Origin: Catenuloplanes indicus
GTDB taxonomy: Bacteria > Actinomycetota > Actinomycetes > Mycobacteriales > Micromonosporaceae
Assembly (NCBI RefSeq): GCF_030813715.1
Contig: NZ_JAUSUZ010000001.1
Location: 7,378,001 to 7,442,000, forward strand
DNA: 64,000 nt
Direction of reading: 5' to 3'
Below are positions 40,801 to 44,374 of this stretch, piece by piece. Position 1 is the first letter of the stretch. The number at the start of each line of letters is the position of its first letter. A model generated the notes under the pieces. That model made no database searches. It saw only the letters and a list, made by a program, of their open reading frames with translations, and was not told the DNA's origin. A program made the translations under genes and the position numbers.

Positions 40801-41132
40801 TCCGTCGGGCCGAACTGCTGGTCAAGCCCGTGATCGACGGCACGGTGCCGCTCGCGACCCTGGCCGGGCTGGCCAACGGTGCGAACGACGACGTCACGCA
40901 CGGTGCCAACGCGGCGGTGATGGAGGCGCTGCGGCTGACGCTGGACACACCGGCCGGGACCGGCGTGCCGGAGGCGGCGCAGATGTTGATCCGCAACAAC
41001 CGGATGTACTTCGCCGCGCTGACCGACCGGGTCACCTGGGTGCGCGAGGTCGGACGGATCTCCACCGCGAAGCCGGACCGCGCGGCCGAACTGGCGGAGT
41101 TCGCCCAGCTCGTGCTGACCTGCGTGGATTGA
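19824..41132 (+). CDS. Giant (7102-residue) ESX-associated modular protein with WXG-like head
   Basis: The GTG at 19824 follows GGGAGGT; the frame is open further upstream, but that part lies antisense to another gene. Residues about 1-125 are a WXG100-like head (W79-T-G81). Residues 131-252 are strongly hydrophobic, as in the membrane part of CpnT-like ESX toxins. Residues about 255-970 are Pro/Ser/Thr-rich linker, and about 970-1970 are charged helices. Three copies of a roughly 550-residue helical module follow (1970-3640), then three copies of another helical module (3650-5180), a proline hinge, five beta-rich modules (5310-6650) and an HSD repeat. The C-terminal domain (about 6755-7102) is unrecognised. 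Only C105 and C7100 were found as cysteines by eye. A hairpin terminator lies 3 bases after the stop. It is likely an exported polymorphic effector; its activity is unknown. Confidence 0.88.
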   Translation: MADDEGAVRPDPANIELLADQWRLFGDQMGMLTNTVNRLIGADFPSQEEFNQHTPVGEEQYQYDWRNEIPVHPFVGVTWTGDAFKQADRTGEIIIVRIMRIRQACMEMAASLDEVAAEIRAALKKQEGQELLQLIMDILMGVGMALMLIMLPLMAVTLPARLAMLFAGLGRVLSVVGELIANILSKIPFISQNVAQYIGVFVNGAFWAAAVDLSIQAAVGQTHGMPFQPDPVGTTFNILLGGALELAFFKIFKPTGGLGGGRITSTFDNGALGPDKIANNATDINNMIYNAGNLPGGANLSRAGTFEAPPAGSGAPTAVPNGGNPITGVSRVDLNGVSTRPGVDITQPPPRMSGEITASSTDGAIIPAGTSSAPPPTRRPSVDTVRTGNSTSADVPLSQRPPTAPSRVELGNTNLTPSNLDPQPTITAKGPDQAAPPKLGGQGFDAAPTPRPPTVEASNAANSNNSTVPNNIGSAGGPPSRVEAGDIPQRQPQLGDTVVGGNGQLPPKRTPLPPGDQFTGEMAGAGPLPGRPSVETPGDLVSRPPSSASSPVDTPGLHPSANSPGNTAKVPGSGSLPEMSAVPPTKQVGNPGGAVNNPADVIGSTSPAPEATRGRPAGVPDSLAPSRSASPDAVRSPESFRSLPEPPRQAAAAGSESFRQPDAFRNPPPESARTGTAGGAESFRQPDAFRNPPAESSRPGSIGGDSLSSLPPGRKAPAAADPSVAEAGSLQRKPSVDGIEATRAGADTSAVSSPPMAPVERLPASPGTGDGTPIQRAPAPPARPTTSSPTPDSMRSMPGLDGSPTRDVSPPVSRPGGGPDDVTPASGRTPETELSETPSIARSARSGRDDAIDLMEVNRRLEASTLDSAAGGRGSDALPPSRPETPATSATTRPDTPTASRPGTASGDTSATTRPRVTGGTVEEVAASARAVAGGEPAPTPKPARSISGNTPEEIAQSARSFVRDEHVATGTEKGSWRLSEGGLRRVEADVVRDAQLAPARPADGITDPMRNIEANVGRQLRAEANFERTHFLTGRHADRAVDAYLRDNPGLENSRSAIRATVVEDLRVSVRNAGPDADSKHLETIRRQWESSLPTRISELGDLAKSSGRFDSLAARAGGDGPPSNSEIVRSSYEDGVRTDLADWRRSAGGESPMSRGELSQRLDARAAAAERDLRGAAATDRAVATETAWAREQTVTGPNGEQISQTAMSRAVGDHADAVRAAHVASRGDEGAFSTRVNELQGRFEARARQEHAVETRFRQDVEPQLRQDLDALAADGASPGRVARIHGEEFNAFRAASGRTGDDGTPIASTASRADRGEGTGSYGRELDGYLRTEVDGRVRSGADVPDSVRGAEHGTLRDTAARLHEGAWLEAGPYARTADVHATTTQRLAAADGGRAAAALEKAGAINGVTRRAQAADQHHFASSPNELKLTNRETTDIRTGTANRLDKDFAEIWGKDPSQINRPAETTGGKHHQWQQKLDAAEAAFAEGAYLARHNRLGGDLGDIRVRTADADVPRPQKAPRDPQEVAARLEAAKNDIRADARNRARFEQELRLRGNDSDTAFGRAYREWADANPELAARLRPEDMASIRGDWDAHVQTLRGDMWGRRGQGVMNPAEAGTVFNRAAGEFKSRFTQAAANPRPAEPDTPMPRDWPGDEASWRALQRIPDPTARDAAAKVFRDASAHYTGERGPDKRVLGKEYFDQAGVEFFRTVRTVNETPQVSTPAPAAAGKGSGKGADAAKPKTVKDLLAEAQGRLHDDLSLSQVADHSFHRAFDAAMSPQQNKLVKRSLAHQAEMPKLDPAQLARVEKAWHGSLRQLRAELWDSAGAGTFARRHIDPQPQGRAWSKQLDALADGMHLRIKAEPQFSKLPAAAADEFVKIMGTRTDPVHSSLSPGAYDGLADRFRSEWVSAHRETIGSRDFENQAWLAQERVQGDGFGTRLDALGEQAAPAVPASTAIKPGTAGHLVPGDPTRFGRPDVAPEDFPGLTHSDPGALPGQRTGTAHPLPDPKAMTPAEVSALDAKVQAIGQKLQPQISTARNAEGLRGDPGRNFDDVIESSRTTARAADAQGDSRFKFVHDLPESERPAWRGRYEREHNQAFEDTFGPLVRDGAMVDTPAWNRAVETWQQLSADLQAKLKLDVFQHLEIARHRPMVQRAVDEARANGVADGDIALGVRAFTHDVQMSADTLIGRHSGDQAFAPANRGAWNDMDTALSTRLRDYMQRAPELSARVRTLLDSRVDGQLSAWNTKLGTDALPSGRVAKQAGDVRASIADDVRTRVVESMLWQREGIGSANGTRSVGDDMDSMVGQAVADRLRPYGDAYNGPAARRQLDFMQHRADRVSALLDDLAETVRQPGVRLDSAGVTRLATEIHGRMADVDAALRPGLEQSRYSPDAVRSATERVDAEARAIVEEMPSRVRYEERLTELQRTADFAYGELLGADGPRANRALAQVHGGEFFTGVDDVLGMQSAGLRAPLPDRTIADLADTVRAPDRSNPHFLQESAGDLVPVGTSPLGRDAPHLTPEDFPGLARPEADPTTGPGTGTAQPLPDPDVSAPDVARTAEFQAKVVQIGEAFQGRIATAKNLETLRAKPGEVFDEVLSTGRTQAESAFGRNDAPADTAAPKSAQDRLDELFSEPKDRAPAAEGPRFKFLHDLPQSEQAAWRNRFTEEYNTAFEDTFAHVLRDGAAPDSMTFRSAVDDWARVSADLKTQLKLDAFHRNEIGRHRNAVDQAVRDARGNGISDADIALGVRAFTRDVQMTADSVVAGRFPGRDGFGRGDAFDPAHRGAWDAADTGLQGRLREYLQKAPDLAAEMRGRVDRGMSDQLGRWNDKLGDAAMTPAQVARQHVEMRTSIADRVDTRIVESVLQRRQSLGTGDGMRSVRQDLDVSVDRIVTERLRQFGEAYNGTSPRRQLDVEEHRDTLIGALQDDLLATVRQPGVRLGPADVSQLGAEIRGRLSDLNEASRPGLQRDGWSAESVQTVKDRLTAEAAAIKNEMPARVRFQERLAESARTADDWYGSMLGPDGPRTNRTLAQVAGKDWFTNFDEFFGGQHAGLRGPLPDRTIAALADGVRAPDLDAVFVRQSLDDLVPVGTARLGKDAPHLVPDDFPGLPKPARPEPAATTAAEPGKPKGTAYPMPRQRLDTPERIVEFGDRTDGLDASFRSRIETAKVIEARRGDADSEFDSVLNDGRAQSPDFSGARGTSNGRTGFDALLGGEQSRFRFLRDLPSAEQTAWRSRFSERYHEKFEESFGPVLRQDAKVGSVVWRNAEANWNRSLSELRAELRYDAFHRNEIGRYRPAVVREVHLAKQRGLSDADIELGVRAFTRDVQITGNEVVGTHRGDAFSPANRSSWDAADAGLRQRLSEYLKAAPDLSQNLNTTVRRQTNVETSRWSQKAGESVLPGDRAIDMARDLRASMTGDLNTRLVESMLHHRGRLGTADGLRAARADLGADASRLVSERLKVAGDAYNGPAPRRQLDLERHRDNLVESLIDDLVLTSRQAGVKVEPAGISRMAAEIHDRISGLHDDLRPGLSRDGYSPESVQAATDRLNAEVLTIRREMPTRVRMEELLDDSLSQAGRHLSDLLGRGGPIGNRTLTEVYGAEWFRNWDAVYGGKNARLSAPLPDRTADDFAGRLHDSVVDARMRFRGAPETISRADVRAALESRLTGLSPSDGPSAQAVRKAVLDDFDARFPEGADIRTAERAVWDLTHGDVELRGMFDAATHRETFSATLQRRVDAQLDDLMADRTWTDGTRAAADSWRSDFQAMVRRQFDAEFPAVGRFDAGTADRWVASLRDIADSWYTVKLTGRRAGEVIDGTVADPAVAAHVKSRLNDALSARLSFGEARDLPRLGRPDQDGRVMTELFDDLDISVGAWLRSAPNRGAAAPDAAATLTRALREDVSVPTPRKPAVDAEVAAWEARWQREAAPILEGRGTSKPVQETSKLVHDAVMADLRGRLNGGGRFDREAWEASFKRGLDVLDRQVRAAQSRPPEQTRPSEAPGQTEFGAETGRALDRAMERVRFDVTWETSVAPVLDGFGTTGAARTAANKFAEAFHERMKVDLDKRLADPDGFDRGTWDKMVAGGIDSFNRHVHDVVTRPDTATAPRPDVRLEAMRRRLDEVLTRPVGRDTTADFGAEMGRAWERARFDASWNASINPVLESFGTSGAARTAANGLAKRFHDQMTADLEKRLADPTGFDRGTWDRMVRGGIDSFSRRVSDVVTRETGQPGTVPLRTDATPAAGTTRPDTAPTVTASRTDAPSTVRFLDPDTAVTAVRTRPDAAVTDVRTRPEADLQPGSRPAARDTRAGDLGMAPQTRRDDVGTLTLEPPARPSGSRTLEQLEFAAARGNARRDLQARLEQHTPADLRDTDAARAVHQEVLAEFNDRFPPGGRFDLTERISYELGETLHGADALRARFTAAADRARFAETLPDQLDRHVDAVLGGRAWTDATRAAALTLRAEFQATARAEFDRVFPADGSVLGQSDRRFGQPAARRWADGLRATAENFFTIRVTQLRAEQVVTDAIPDPALAAHVRAQLAEHLPPEAAFTRAGQLPSLGAGEQARLLGGSRGLPALLTGALAGGTPGGTADSGQVWTLTERLRQDTVVPVPAGTGQAADRDAYAGRWEEAVNPILDRYEAGPRFDAARQAAEQLRRRVMADLEDRLTGRSATPRDVFEGMFTATLATLEERLAEAAANPAPVEPVPSTSTEPPPAPRPTGTTPAGTTPAATAAMSPAEQVQVRTEYLQKWNEAVRPVLERFAPGGPERTFAGTRRATVLSILNTRLKAGEFDRAAWDVLFDANVAAMPRRLDEVTAREADRAALVTRVLDAAPPEIRDGTAALAVRDAALAEFDLMHPVGGQHPGRIDRLIFDAHHTDDHLTAMHRAAADRERFAATLPDRLDAHLDAVLTGRAAADESAAAAESLRTTFRTMVLDEFARAFPPHGTAPDGLFTTAAGSRWAYDLRAAAETWLTVELTRRRAERIIGETVTDTALADRLRTRLDLSMSQWLDLARVRRMAPLGTEEQATLLDTVLDDLDGRIKAWMRGPDRDAPVDAAVLSTLTQRLREDIAVPVPAGAGRAAERDRYGARWDEEARPFLAEHAGDEAVRVVAGVLRTAMDRDLNTRLEAGDYDRATFDEAFTTRLKVLGRMVAAAAAGTLVPAVRPADEPSAAPQTDAAAENRVITELDPDMGSAPASEPSTTPTDTPPGTPESTPAGTPPRTPTDTLPGTPETDTYPAAATTGAGTRPARPQDPATRTRPRRPVAPVHRLRTVGDQSFLSPAGQPELTSAHLPAPAHRRHHMTLAPGAATVAVLTAGIAELSEDGRQSLTVDLPADRVYTPRELRALADNGLTLPGTDGRPAPINGDVVLRIPAGQLSGRPAASPYVTPLDADGNPVFGASAAMYEFRARSNANPATPYGLPVAPRSRRFDVGDGWVAEEAEGTVHIGRADDGSPASPDAVLVDAQGLPVRERAAVSLPRDTEVPAAVQNLIDRITADGGSVVRRRPAGEFPSLPDRRPGRMYAFTERPDTPVSEFLTGAPAELTAGLRPGWDLRSSGTRLYLTPARSTRTDALLAPPAGDRRNVVVAEDGFDVAVVAELVDGLSGQIDGGLVVDLPAGTYTAARVQEIANQVLRQRLVPDATIPLEGDVTVRVAAGDLEERPPASPFVIPRDENGEPTFGATAATFEFRNSESGWSRDRNNRITPHQLDPQPRSRRFPVGDGWVAEEHDGTVHFAPDGPAPVVQDVILVDRDGAPLSRRVRVSLPYGTENPPAAVQAMFDKLGGGEVGYRRQVRDLPPLPDRQPRSVYAFTDRPGHARSEVLLGAPATYTSGLRTGFQLRGSGNQFVLAPVGAAVRRPATPAPAGAAFHLVVQSEITDFGAVAELIAGLPASVRTGLVVDLPSGRRYTPAEARRLADYVLVQQSGDDNWAPIEGDAEVRVPASALTESVPASRFVVPRTADGTVTFGATATTIGFRARKSAWSRDPANQVTPHGLPFLEGRRFDAGEGWAVEERDGTVNFGRPADWPEQEVLVDADHNPVRERVQVSLPFARTAPAAVQTLIDTVRGESGTVAYRRPVTDFPSLPDRADDSLYAFTEQPASKFLAGAPAGYTAGLRDGFQLRGSGNHFLLRPATGTVPDGDLLPDPPEGTVRLTVSREGFDADAVAELIAALPVDVRGHLQVHLQGAWKVGELRSYAAKFFPDDTGGASVVVVSTGQLAERPPAGPYTVPRDEQGTPTFGVFATTVEFRSPRTAWARDTTNHIRPYGLPVQPGTRLFQFGDWVGQEHGGTLYLGPAGRSPLLADGEALADSAGTTPARRPLVSVPHPDQAEMPESVREVIELIQSSRGGVFTRFEVGRRVTGPVPAAPELDRLTKGLSPGYDLNRLGRQLFLARAGAPVPVDDLPPPPGDAYHLAVMADVTQPWDITRLITKLPAEIRRGLVVELMSARDWTVAQAQSQADRLLVSDLTGGKPTPIDGPAVLRVPIQAFREPPVLSGTVVPVDVHGEPVFAAVASHVHVRATANPWGRGRPVLPYGLPMRPGTRQLDIGGGWVAEEGGRTVHLGPAPAGSPLPGAEHEIVGRDGVVLTTPPLVTLPDGPDDLAEMTVVADLLDRMSLSLGLDALPEGAIGYRRLKGAVPAAADDSGRPDGSDHSDHSDHSDHSDTGSDWSTYTGSSSGRSGHPDFTPDASDTGSGHSSGSAADTPPPSEQDGAPAETPAPPVRPTAAAGRAPRLPRGVRPDNGIVVIGGRVDERFLHRLRAEHAALTGGGREVPLLVVGPGEPVAIERRLGDVLEAWFELGVRPVVVLDDRTAAGPFQDLFATYGVPVMQRSASSGGGLDNLSRSWDVRLPGKTVNVADAKAALARAADEPVTGGYGDVLSDELHRWLGAGGWTLKRELFTAHRDTLASPVNRAAIERILGRRPARDIAAGHGPVKELPSPVTRGDEAGDQAISAHRAILEMAAVDQADTAFDYLTEKDPVRRAELLVKPVIDGTVPLATLAGLANGANDDVTHGANAAVMEALRLTLDTPAGTGVPEAAQMLIRNNRMYFAALTDRVTWVREVGRISTAKPDRAAELAEFAQLVLTCVD
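25731..30745 (+). repeat. Three tandem copies of a roughly 550-residue helical module inside the giant gene
   Basis: Copies begin near 25731, 27358 and 29107. Each opens with a DLVP...EDFPGL segment, continues through a RFKFLHDLP-type block and an ELGVRAFTRDVQ block, and ends with a PLPDRT segment. The copies differ at many positions but keep order and length (about 1.63-1.75 kb), so they are older than the repeats of the first gene. Confidence 0.8.
35750..39780 (+). repeat. Five degenerate beta-rich modules inside the giant gene
   Basis: Modules start near 35750, 36595, 37460, 38305 and 39085. Each has a VVDLP strand, a FV(I)PRD...PTFGA strand pair, a GWVAEE...GTVHF segment and a SLPDR segment. 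The modules are 690-865 bp and diverged. They are followed by a short HSD tripeptide repeat at 39810-39851. Confidence 0.75.
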
Positions 41133-41133
41133 C

Positions 41134-41167
41134 CGGTGTGCCCGGGGCCGTCACCCCGGGCACACCG
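41134..41167. terminator. Perfect 14-bp hairpin terminator between convergent genes
   Basis: The stem 41134-41147 pairs perfectly with 41154-41167 around a six-base loop. It fills the 41-bp gap between the giant gene and the YbaB-like gene and can act on both strands. Confidence 0.8.
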
Positions 41168-41173
41168 TGCCGC

Positions 41174-41524
41174 TCACATCTTGCGGAGCCGGTCCAGGCC
41201 CGCGTTGCCCAGGCCGGTCAGGTGGCTGATGGTGTCGGACACCGGGCGCATGTGCTCCTCGGCCAGCTGGTGCATCGACGAGCTGGCGTTGGTGAACGCC
41301 TCGGCCACCAGGTTCTCCAGCAGGTCCCGCTTCGACGGGTCCAGCAGGCTCGGGTCGATCGAGACGCTCTGCACCCGGCCCTGCGCGCCGAGCGAGACGG
41401 TGACCAGCCCTCCGCCGGCCTCCTCGGTCACCGACGCGGACTCCAGGCGCGACTGCATCTGCGCGACATGATCCTGCATCGCACGGGCCTGGGCGGCGAA
41501 CTGCTCCAGGTTGAACGGCTGCAT
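41174..41524 (-). CDS. YbaB/EbfC-family protein, EspL-like
   Basis: The protein has 116 residues. The start at 41524 is chosen over much longer upstream options because AGGAG lies at the right distance and the protein then has the family length. It shows the YbaB pattern: an N-terminal helix rich in Gln/Met (EQFAAQARAMQDHVAQMQ), a central beta segment (GGLVTVSLGAQGRVQSVSI) and a C-terminal helix. YbaB proteins are small dimeric nucleoid-associated DNA binders. The mycobacterial ESX-1 locus also contains one (EspL), so this fits an ESX accessory role. A SigL-type promoter lies 51 bases upstream of the start. Whether it binds DNA or acts as a chaperone cannot be told. Confidence 0.88.
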   Translation of the reverse strand: MQPFNLEQFAAQARAMQDHVAQMQSRLESASVTEEAGGGLVTVSLGAQGRVQSVSIDPSLLDPSKRDLLENLVAEAFTNASSSMHQLAEEHMRPVSDTISHLTGLGNAGLDRLRKM

Positions 41525-41574
41525 GCTGCGACTCCTGTCGTTGCTGTGCCGGCTCGTCACCGGCTCGGCCCTTC

Positions 41575-41600
41575 TACGAGCCCGCACCGTGGCTGGTTCA
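41575..41600 (-). promoter_or_regulatory. Putative SigL-type ECF promoter for the YbaB-like gene
   Basis: On the minus strand TGAACC (41600-41595) is followed after exactly 16 bases by CGTA (41578-41575). Transcription would start about 45 bases before the gene at 41524. Confidence 0.6.
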
Positions 41601-41616
41601 GAATCGGGAGCGGGGA

Positions 41617-41644
41617 CACCCGAAGAAGGGCGGTGACGGCGTCC
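41617..41644 (+). promoter_or_regulatory. Second copy of the CACCCG-N17-CGTCC element
   Basis: CACCCG at 41617-41622 and CGTCC at 41640-41644 lie in the 376-bp gap between the YbaB-like gene and the next forward gene. The block shares GGGGACACCCGAA with the element before the WXG100 pair. It lies 257 bases before the chosen start at 41901, so a long leader would be needed. A weaker SigL-like site (TGAACC, 16 bases, TGTC) is at 41812-41837. Confidence 0.3.
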
Positions 41645-41900
41645 GGCCGGTCCTGCTTGACTGGGCCGATCACCGGCCCGCGCCGTACCCGCCGTCCGCG
41701 GCGACCCGGCACGGGCGGTAGTGCCCGAGACCCCCGCCCGGACCGTCCCTCGGTTCCGTGACACCACCCGGTGCGACGGCCCCGGAGCCGATCCCGCGTG
41801 CGGGACCGGCATGAACCGGCTCCGCCGCCGGGCTGTCGCGGACCGACACGGGACCGGGCGGGCCCCGGGCGGCCGGTGGCGGATTCCCGGGAGGTTCGAC

Positions 41901-44366
41901 ATGACGGCTCGGCTCGCGCTCGCGATCGCCGTGCTGATCGGTACGGTGTTCGCGCTGAGCGCGGCGCCCGCGCAGGCGGTACCGGCGGCCACCGGCAAGT
42001 ACTACGTGGTCGGCGCCCCGGTGAACGGTCAGCGGGAATACCTGTACGCGATCGCGCTGAAGACGCTCGGCGACGGCAACCGCTTCCGGGAGATCGTCGC
42101 GCTGAACACCGGCCGTACCCAGCCGGACGGCGACGCGCTCGACAGCGACGGCGAGATCAAGCCGGGGTGGGTCCTCGTGCTGCCGGTGGACGCCGCCGGC
42201 GAGGGCGTCCAGGACGGCCCGCTGCCCGCGATCGCACCGGTCGCGGCCCCGTCCCTGGCCGCCTCCCCGCCACCGCAGGCCGCCGCGCCCGAGCCCGCCG
42301 GCACCACCAGCATCGCGATCCTCTGGCTGATCGGCTTCGTGCTGATGCTGATGCTGGTCGCCGCGATGATCAACATTCTGCACAGCGGTGCGCGGGCCGC
42401 CGCCACGGCCGGCGCCCGGGGCCGGTCCCCGGCACCGCCCGGCGCCGGCGATCCACCTCTGCCACCCGGTCCGCCCGGCACCACGGCGACGCCACCGCCC
42501 GCACCCGAGCCCTCGACGACGGAGGCCTCCGACGCCGGCCTGGACCTGGTCGCGTCCGCCGCCGGGACCCGCCCGGCCGACCCGCGGGAGGTCTGGGGCC
42601 CGCCCGGCGCGGACGGACCGGCCACCACCGGCCCCGCCCGCACGACCACCGACCCCGGCCAGCCGGTACGCCTGCCCCTCCCGCCCCGCGACGGCACCCC
42701 GGACGGCGACGACGAACTGCCGACCGTCGAGATGCCCGGCCGCGACCCGGGCCGGCCGGCCACCCGCGCCACGGACCCGGCCGCACCGGCCTCGTCCCGG
42801 GACCCGGCCTCGTCCCGGCCGCCGGCCGATGCTCGCCCCACCTCCACCCCGCCGTCGCGTCCCGCGGCGCCGGCGGCCTCGGGCCCGGCCGGTCCGGCGC
42901 CGTCACGTCCGGCGGATCCGGGGTCGCCGGCATCCGCCGTCGCGCCGCCGTCACGTTCCACGGAGCCCGCGCCGCCGTGGTCGGCCGCCCCCGGTCCGGC
43001 CGCGCCGGACCCGGTGCCGCGTCCCACCGAGCCGGTGTCGCCGTGGTCGGCCGCCTCCAGCTCATCCGGGCAGGCACCGCCGCGTCCGGCGGATCCGGCG
43101 CCGTCATGGCCGGCCGCCTCGGGCGCGGACACCTCCGCACCGGCGTCGTCGCGTCCCGCTGATCGGCCGCCGTCGTCGGCCGCCTCCGGCACCGCTTCGC
43201 CGGCACGACCGGCGGATCCGGCTCCGTCGTGGCCGCATCCGTCCGGTGTGGACAGCTCTACGCCGGCGTCGTCGCGTCCTGCGGATTCGTCGTCGCCGTG
43301 GTCGGCGGCTTCGCCGGCGCGTCCCGCGGATCCGGCGCCGTCGTGGCCGGCCGCAGCCGGTGTGGACAGCGGGGCGCCGTCGCCGTGGTCGGTGGCTTCC
43401 GGTGCGGCTTCGCCGGCGCGTCCCGCGGATCCGCCGCCGTCGTGGCCGGCTCTGCCGGCCCCCGCCGATCCCGTGCGACCGGCGGCGCCGGCCGCCGGAT
43501 GGCCGGAGTCCCGGTCCCCGCGAGCGTCGGCGAGTGACGCGCAGACGCCGGCCATGGCGGGGGCGCGGGCGGGAGAGACCGCCGTGGTGCCGGAGCCCGC
43601 CACCCAGCCGTGGCGGAGTTCGGTGCTCACCGCCGCCTCCACCGCCGCGCCGGCCGTCGGGCCGGGCGGACGCTCGATGGTCGACGTACCGCTACCCGGC
43701 GATCCGGTCGGCTCGCCGCGCGTCGAGGAGCAGATCACCGCGGCCTCGACCCGGGCGGACGCCGGGCCGGCGCCCGCGCGCCCGTCCGGCGGGCGCCGGC
43801 CGACCGGTCCGCGCCCACCGCTGCCCGGCCCGGACGACCGGGACCCGGTGCTGCGCGAGACGGTGCTCGCGGACGAGGGCCCCGCCGGTGTCCATCTGGC
43901 CGGCGTGGCCACCGGCCGGGACACCCCGCCCTACGGCTGGCTGGCCGAGGACGACGTACCGCTCAGCGGTGCCGTACCACTGGTGCTCGGCCGCCGCAAC
44001 GACTGGTGGCTGCACGTGGATCTCAGCCGTACCCCGGACTGCGTCGCGCTGGTGGGCGCGGCCGGCGCGGTCCGGCGGCAGGCCGAGGTGTTCGCCCGGC
44101 GGCTGCACACCAGCGGCGTCGGCGTCTACGCGGTCGGCCCGCTGCTGGGCGAGGAGTCCGTCCCCGGACTGGTGATCCTCGACCGGCTCCCGGATCCGCC
44201 GGCGCCCGGCGTGCCGCTGCCGGCCCCGCGCGTGGTCTTCTGCACCGGCGCGGACGTCACCGGCGCACCCGCCGCCCGCACGCTCGCGTCCGCGACCGCG
44301 GGACGGATCATCCCGATCCTGCTCGGCCCGGGGGAGTCCGCTGCCTGGACGATCCGCGTCCACTGA
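41901..44366 (+). CDS. LysM-like domain, single-pass membrane protein with long Pro/Ala linker and FtsK-like C-terminal domain
   Basis: The protein has 821 residues. The ATG at 41901 follows GGGAGGTT and opens a clear signal sequence ending AAPAQA (about residue 26). A LysM-like outer domain (about 31-105) shares KYYVV, ...EIVALNTGRTQPDG and GW.LVLP with the two mycosins of this window. One transmembrane helix (about 142-165) is followed by a roughly 480-residue Pro/Ala/Ser linker with many RPADPAPSW-type repeats. The final 170 residues match the C-terminus of the protein at 45993-48227. That domain resembles the start of an FtsK-type ATPase domain (VPLVLGRR..., HVDL, LVG) but has GAAGAVRRQ where a P-loop would be. 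It may be a structural ESX membrane subunit; no enzymatic role is visible. Confidence 0.82.
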   Translation: MTARLALAIAVLIGTVFALSAAPAQAVPAATGKYYVVGAPVNGQREYLYAIALKTLGDGNRFREIVALNTGRTQPDGDALDSDGEIKPGWVLVLPVDAAGEGVQDGPLPAIAPVAAPSLAASPPPQAAAPEPAGTTSIAILWLIGFVLMLMLVAAMINILHSGARAAATAGARGRSPAPPGAGDPPLPPGPPGTTATPPPAPEPSTTEASDAGLDLVASAAGTRPADPREVWGPPGADGPATTGPARTTTDPGQPVRLPLPPRDGTPDGDDELPTVEMPGRDPGRPATRATDPAAPASSRDPASSRPPADARPTSTPPSRPAAPAASGPAGPAPSRPADPGSPASAVAPPSRSTEPAPPWSAAPGPAAPDPVPRPTEPVSPWSAASSSSGQAPPRPADPAPSWPAASGADTSAPASSRPADRPPSSAASGTASPARPADPAPSWPHPSGVDSSTPASSRPADSSSPWSAASPARPADPAPSWPAAAGVDSGAPSPWSVASGAASPARPADPPPSWPALPAPADPVRPAAPAAGWPESRSPRASASDAQTPAMAGARAGETAVVPEPATQPWRSSVLTAASTAAPAVGPGGRSMVDVPLPGDPVGSPRVEEQITAASTRADAGPAPARPSGGRRPTGPRPPLPGPDDRDPVLRETVLADEGPAGVHLAGVATGRDTPPYGWLAEDDVPLSGAVPLVLGRRNDWWLHVDLSRTPDCVALVGAAGAVRRQAEVFARRLHTSGVGVYAVGPLLGEESVPGLVILDRLPDPPAPGVPLPAPRVVFCTGADVTGAPAARTLASATAGRIIPILLGPGESAAWTIRVH

Positions 44367-44374
44367 TCGGCCGG

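Noticed and set aside
41812-41837. A sixth SigL-like site (TGAACC, 16 bases, TGTC) before the gene at 41901
   Set aside because: The -10 box has a mismatch at its first base. It is well placed, but kept out of the counted set.
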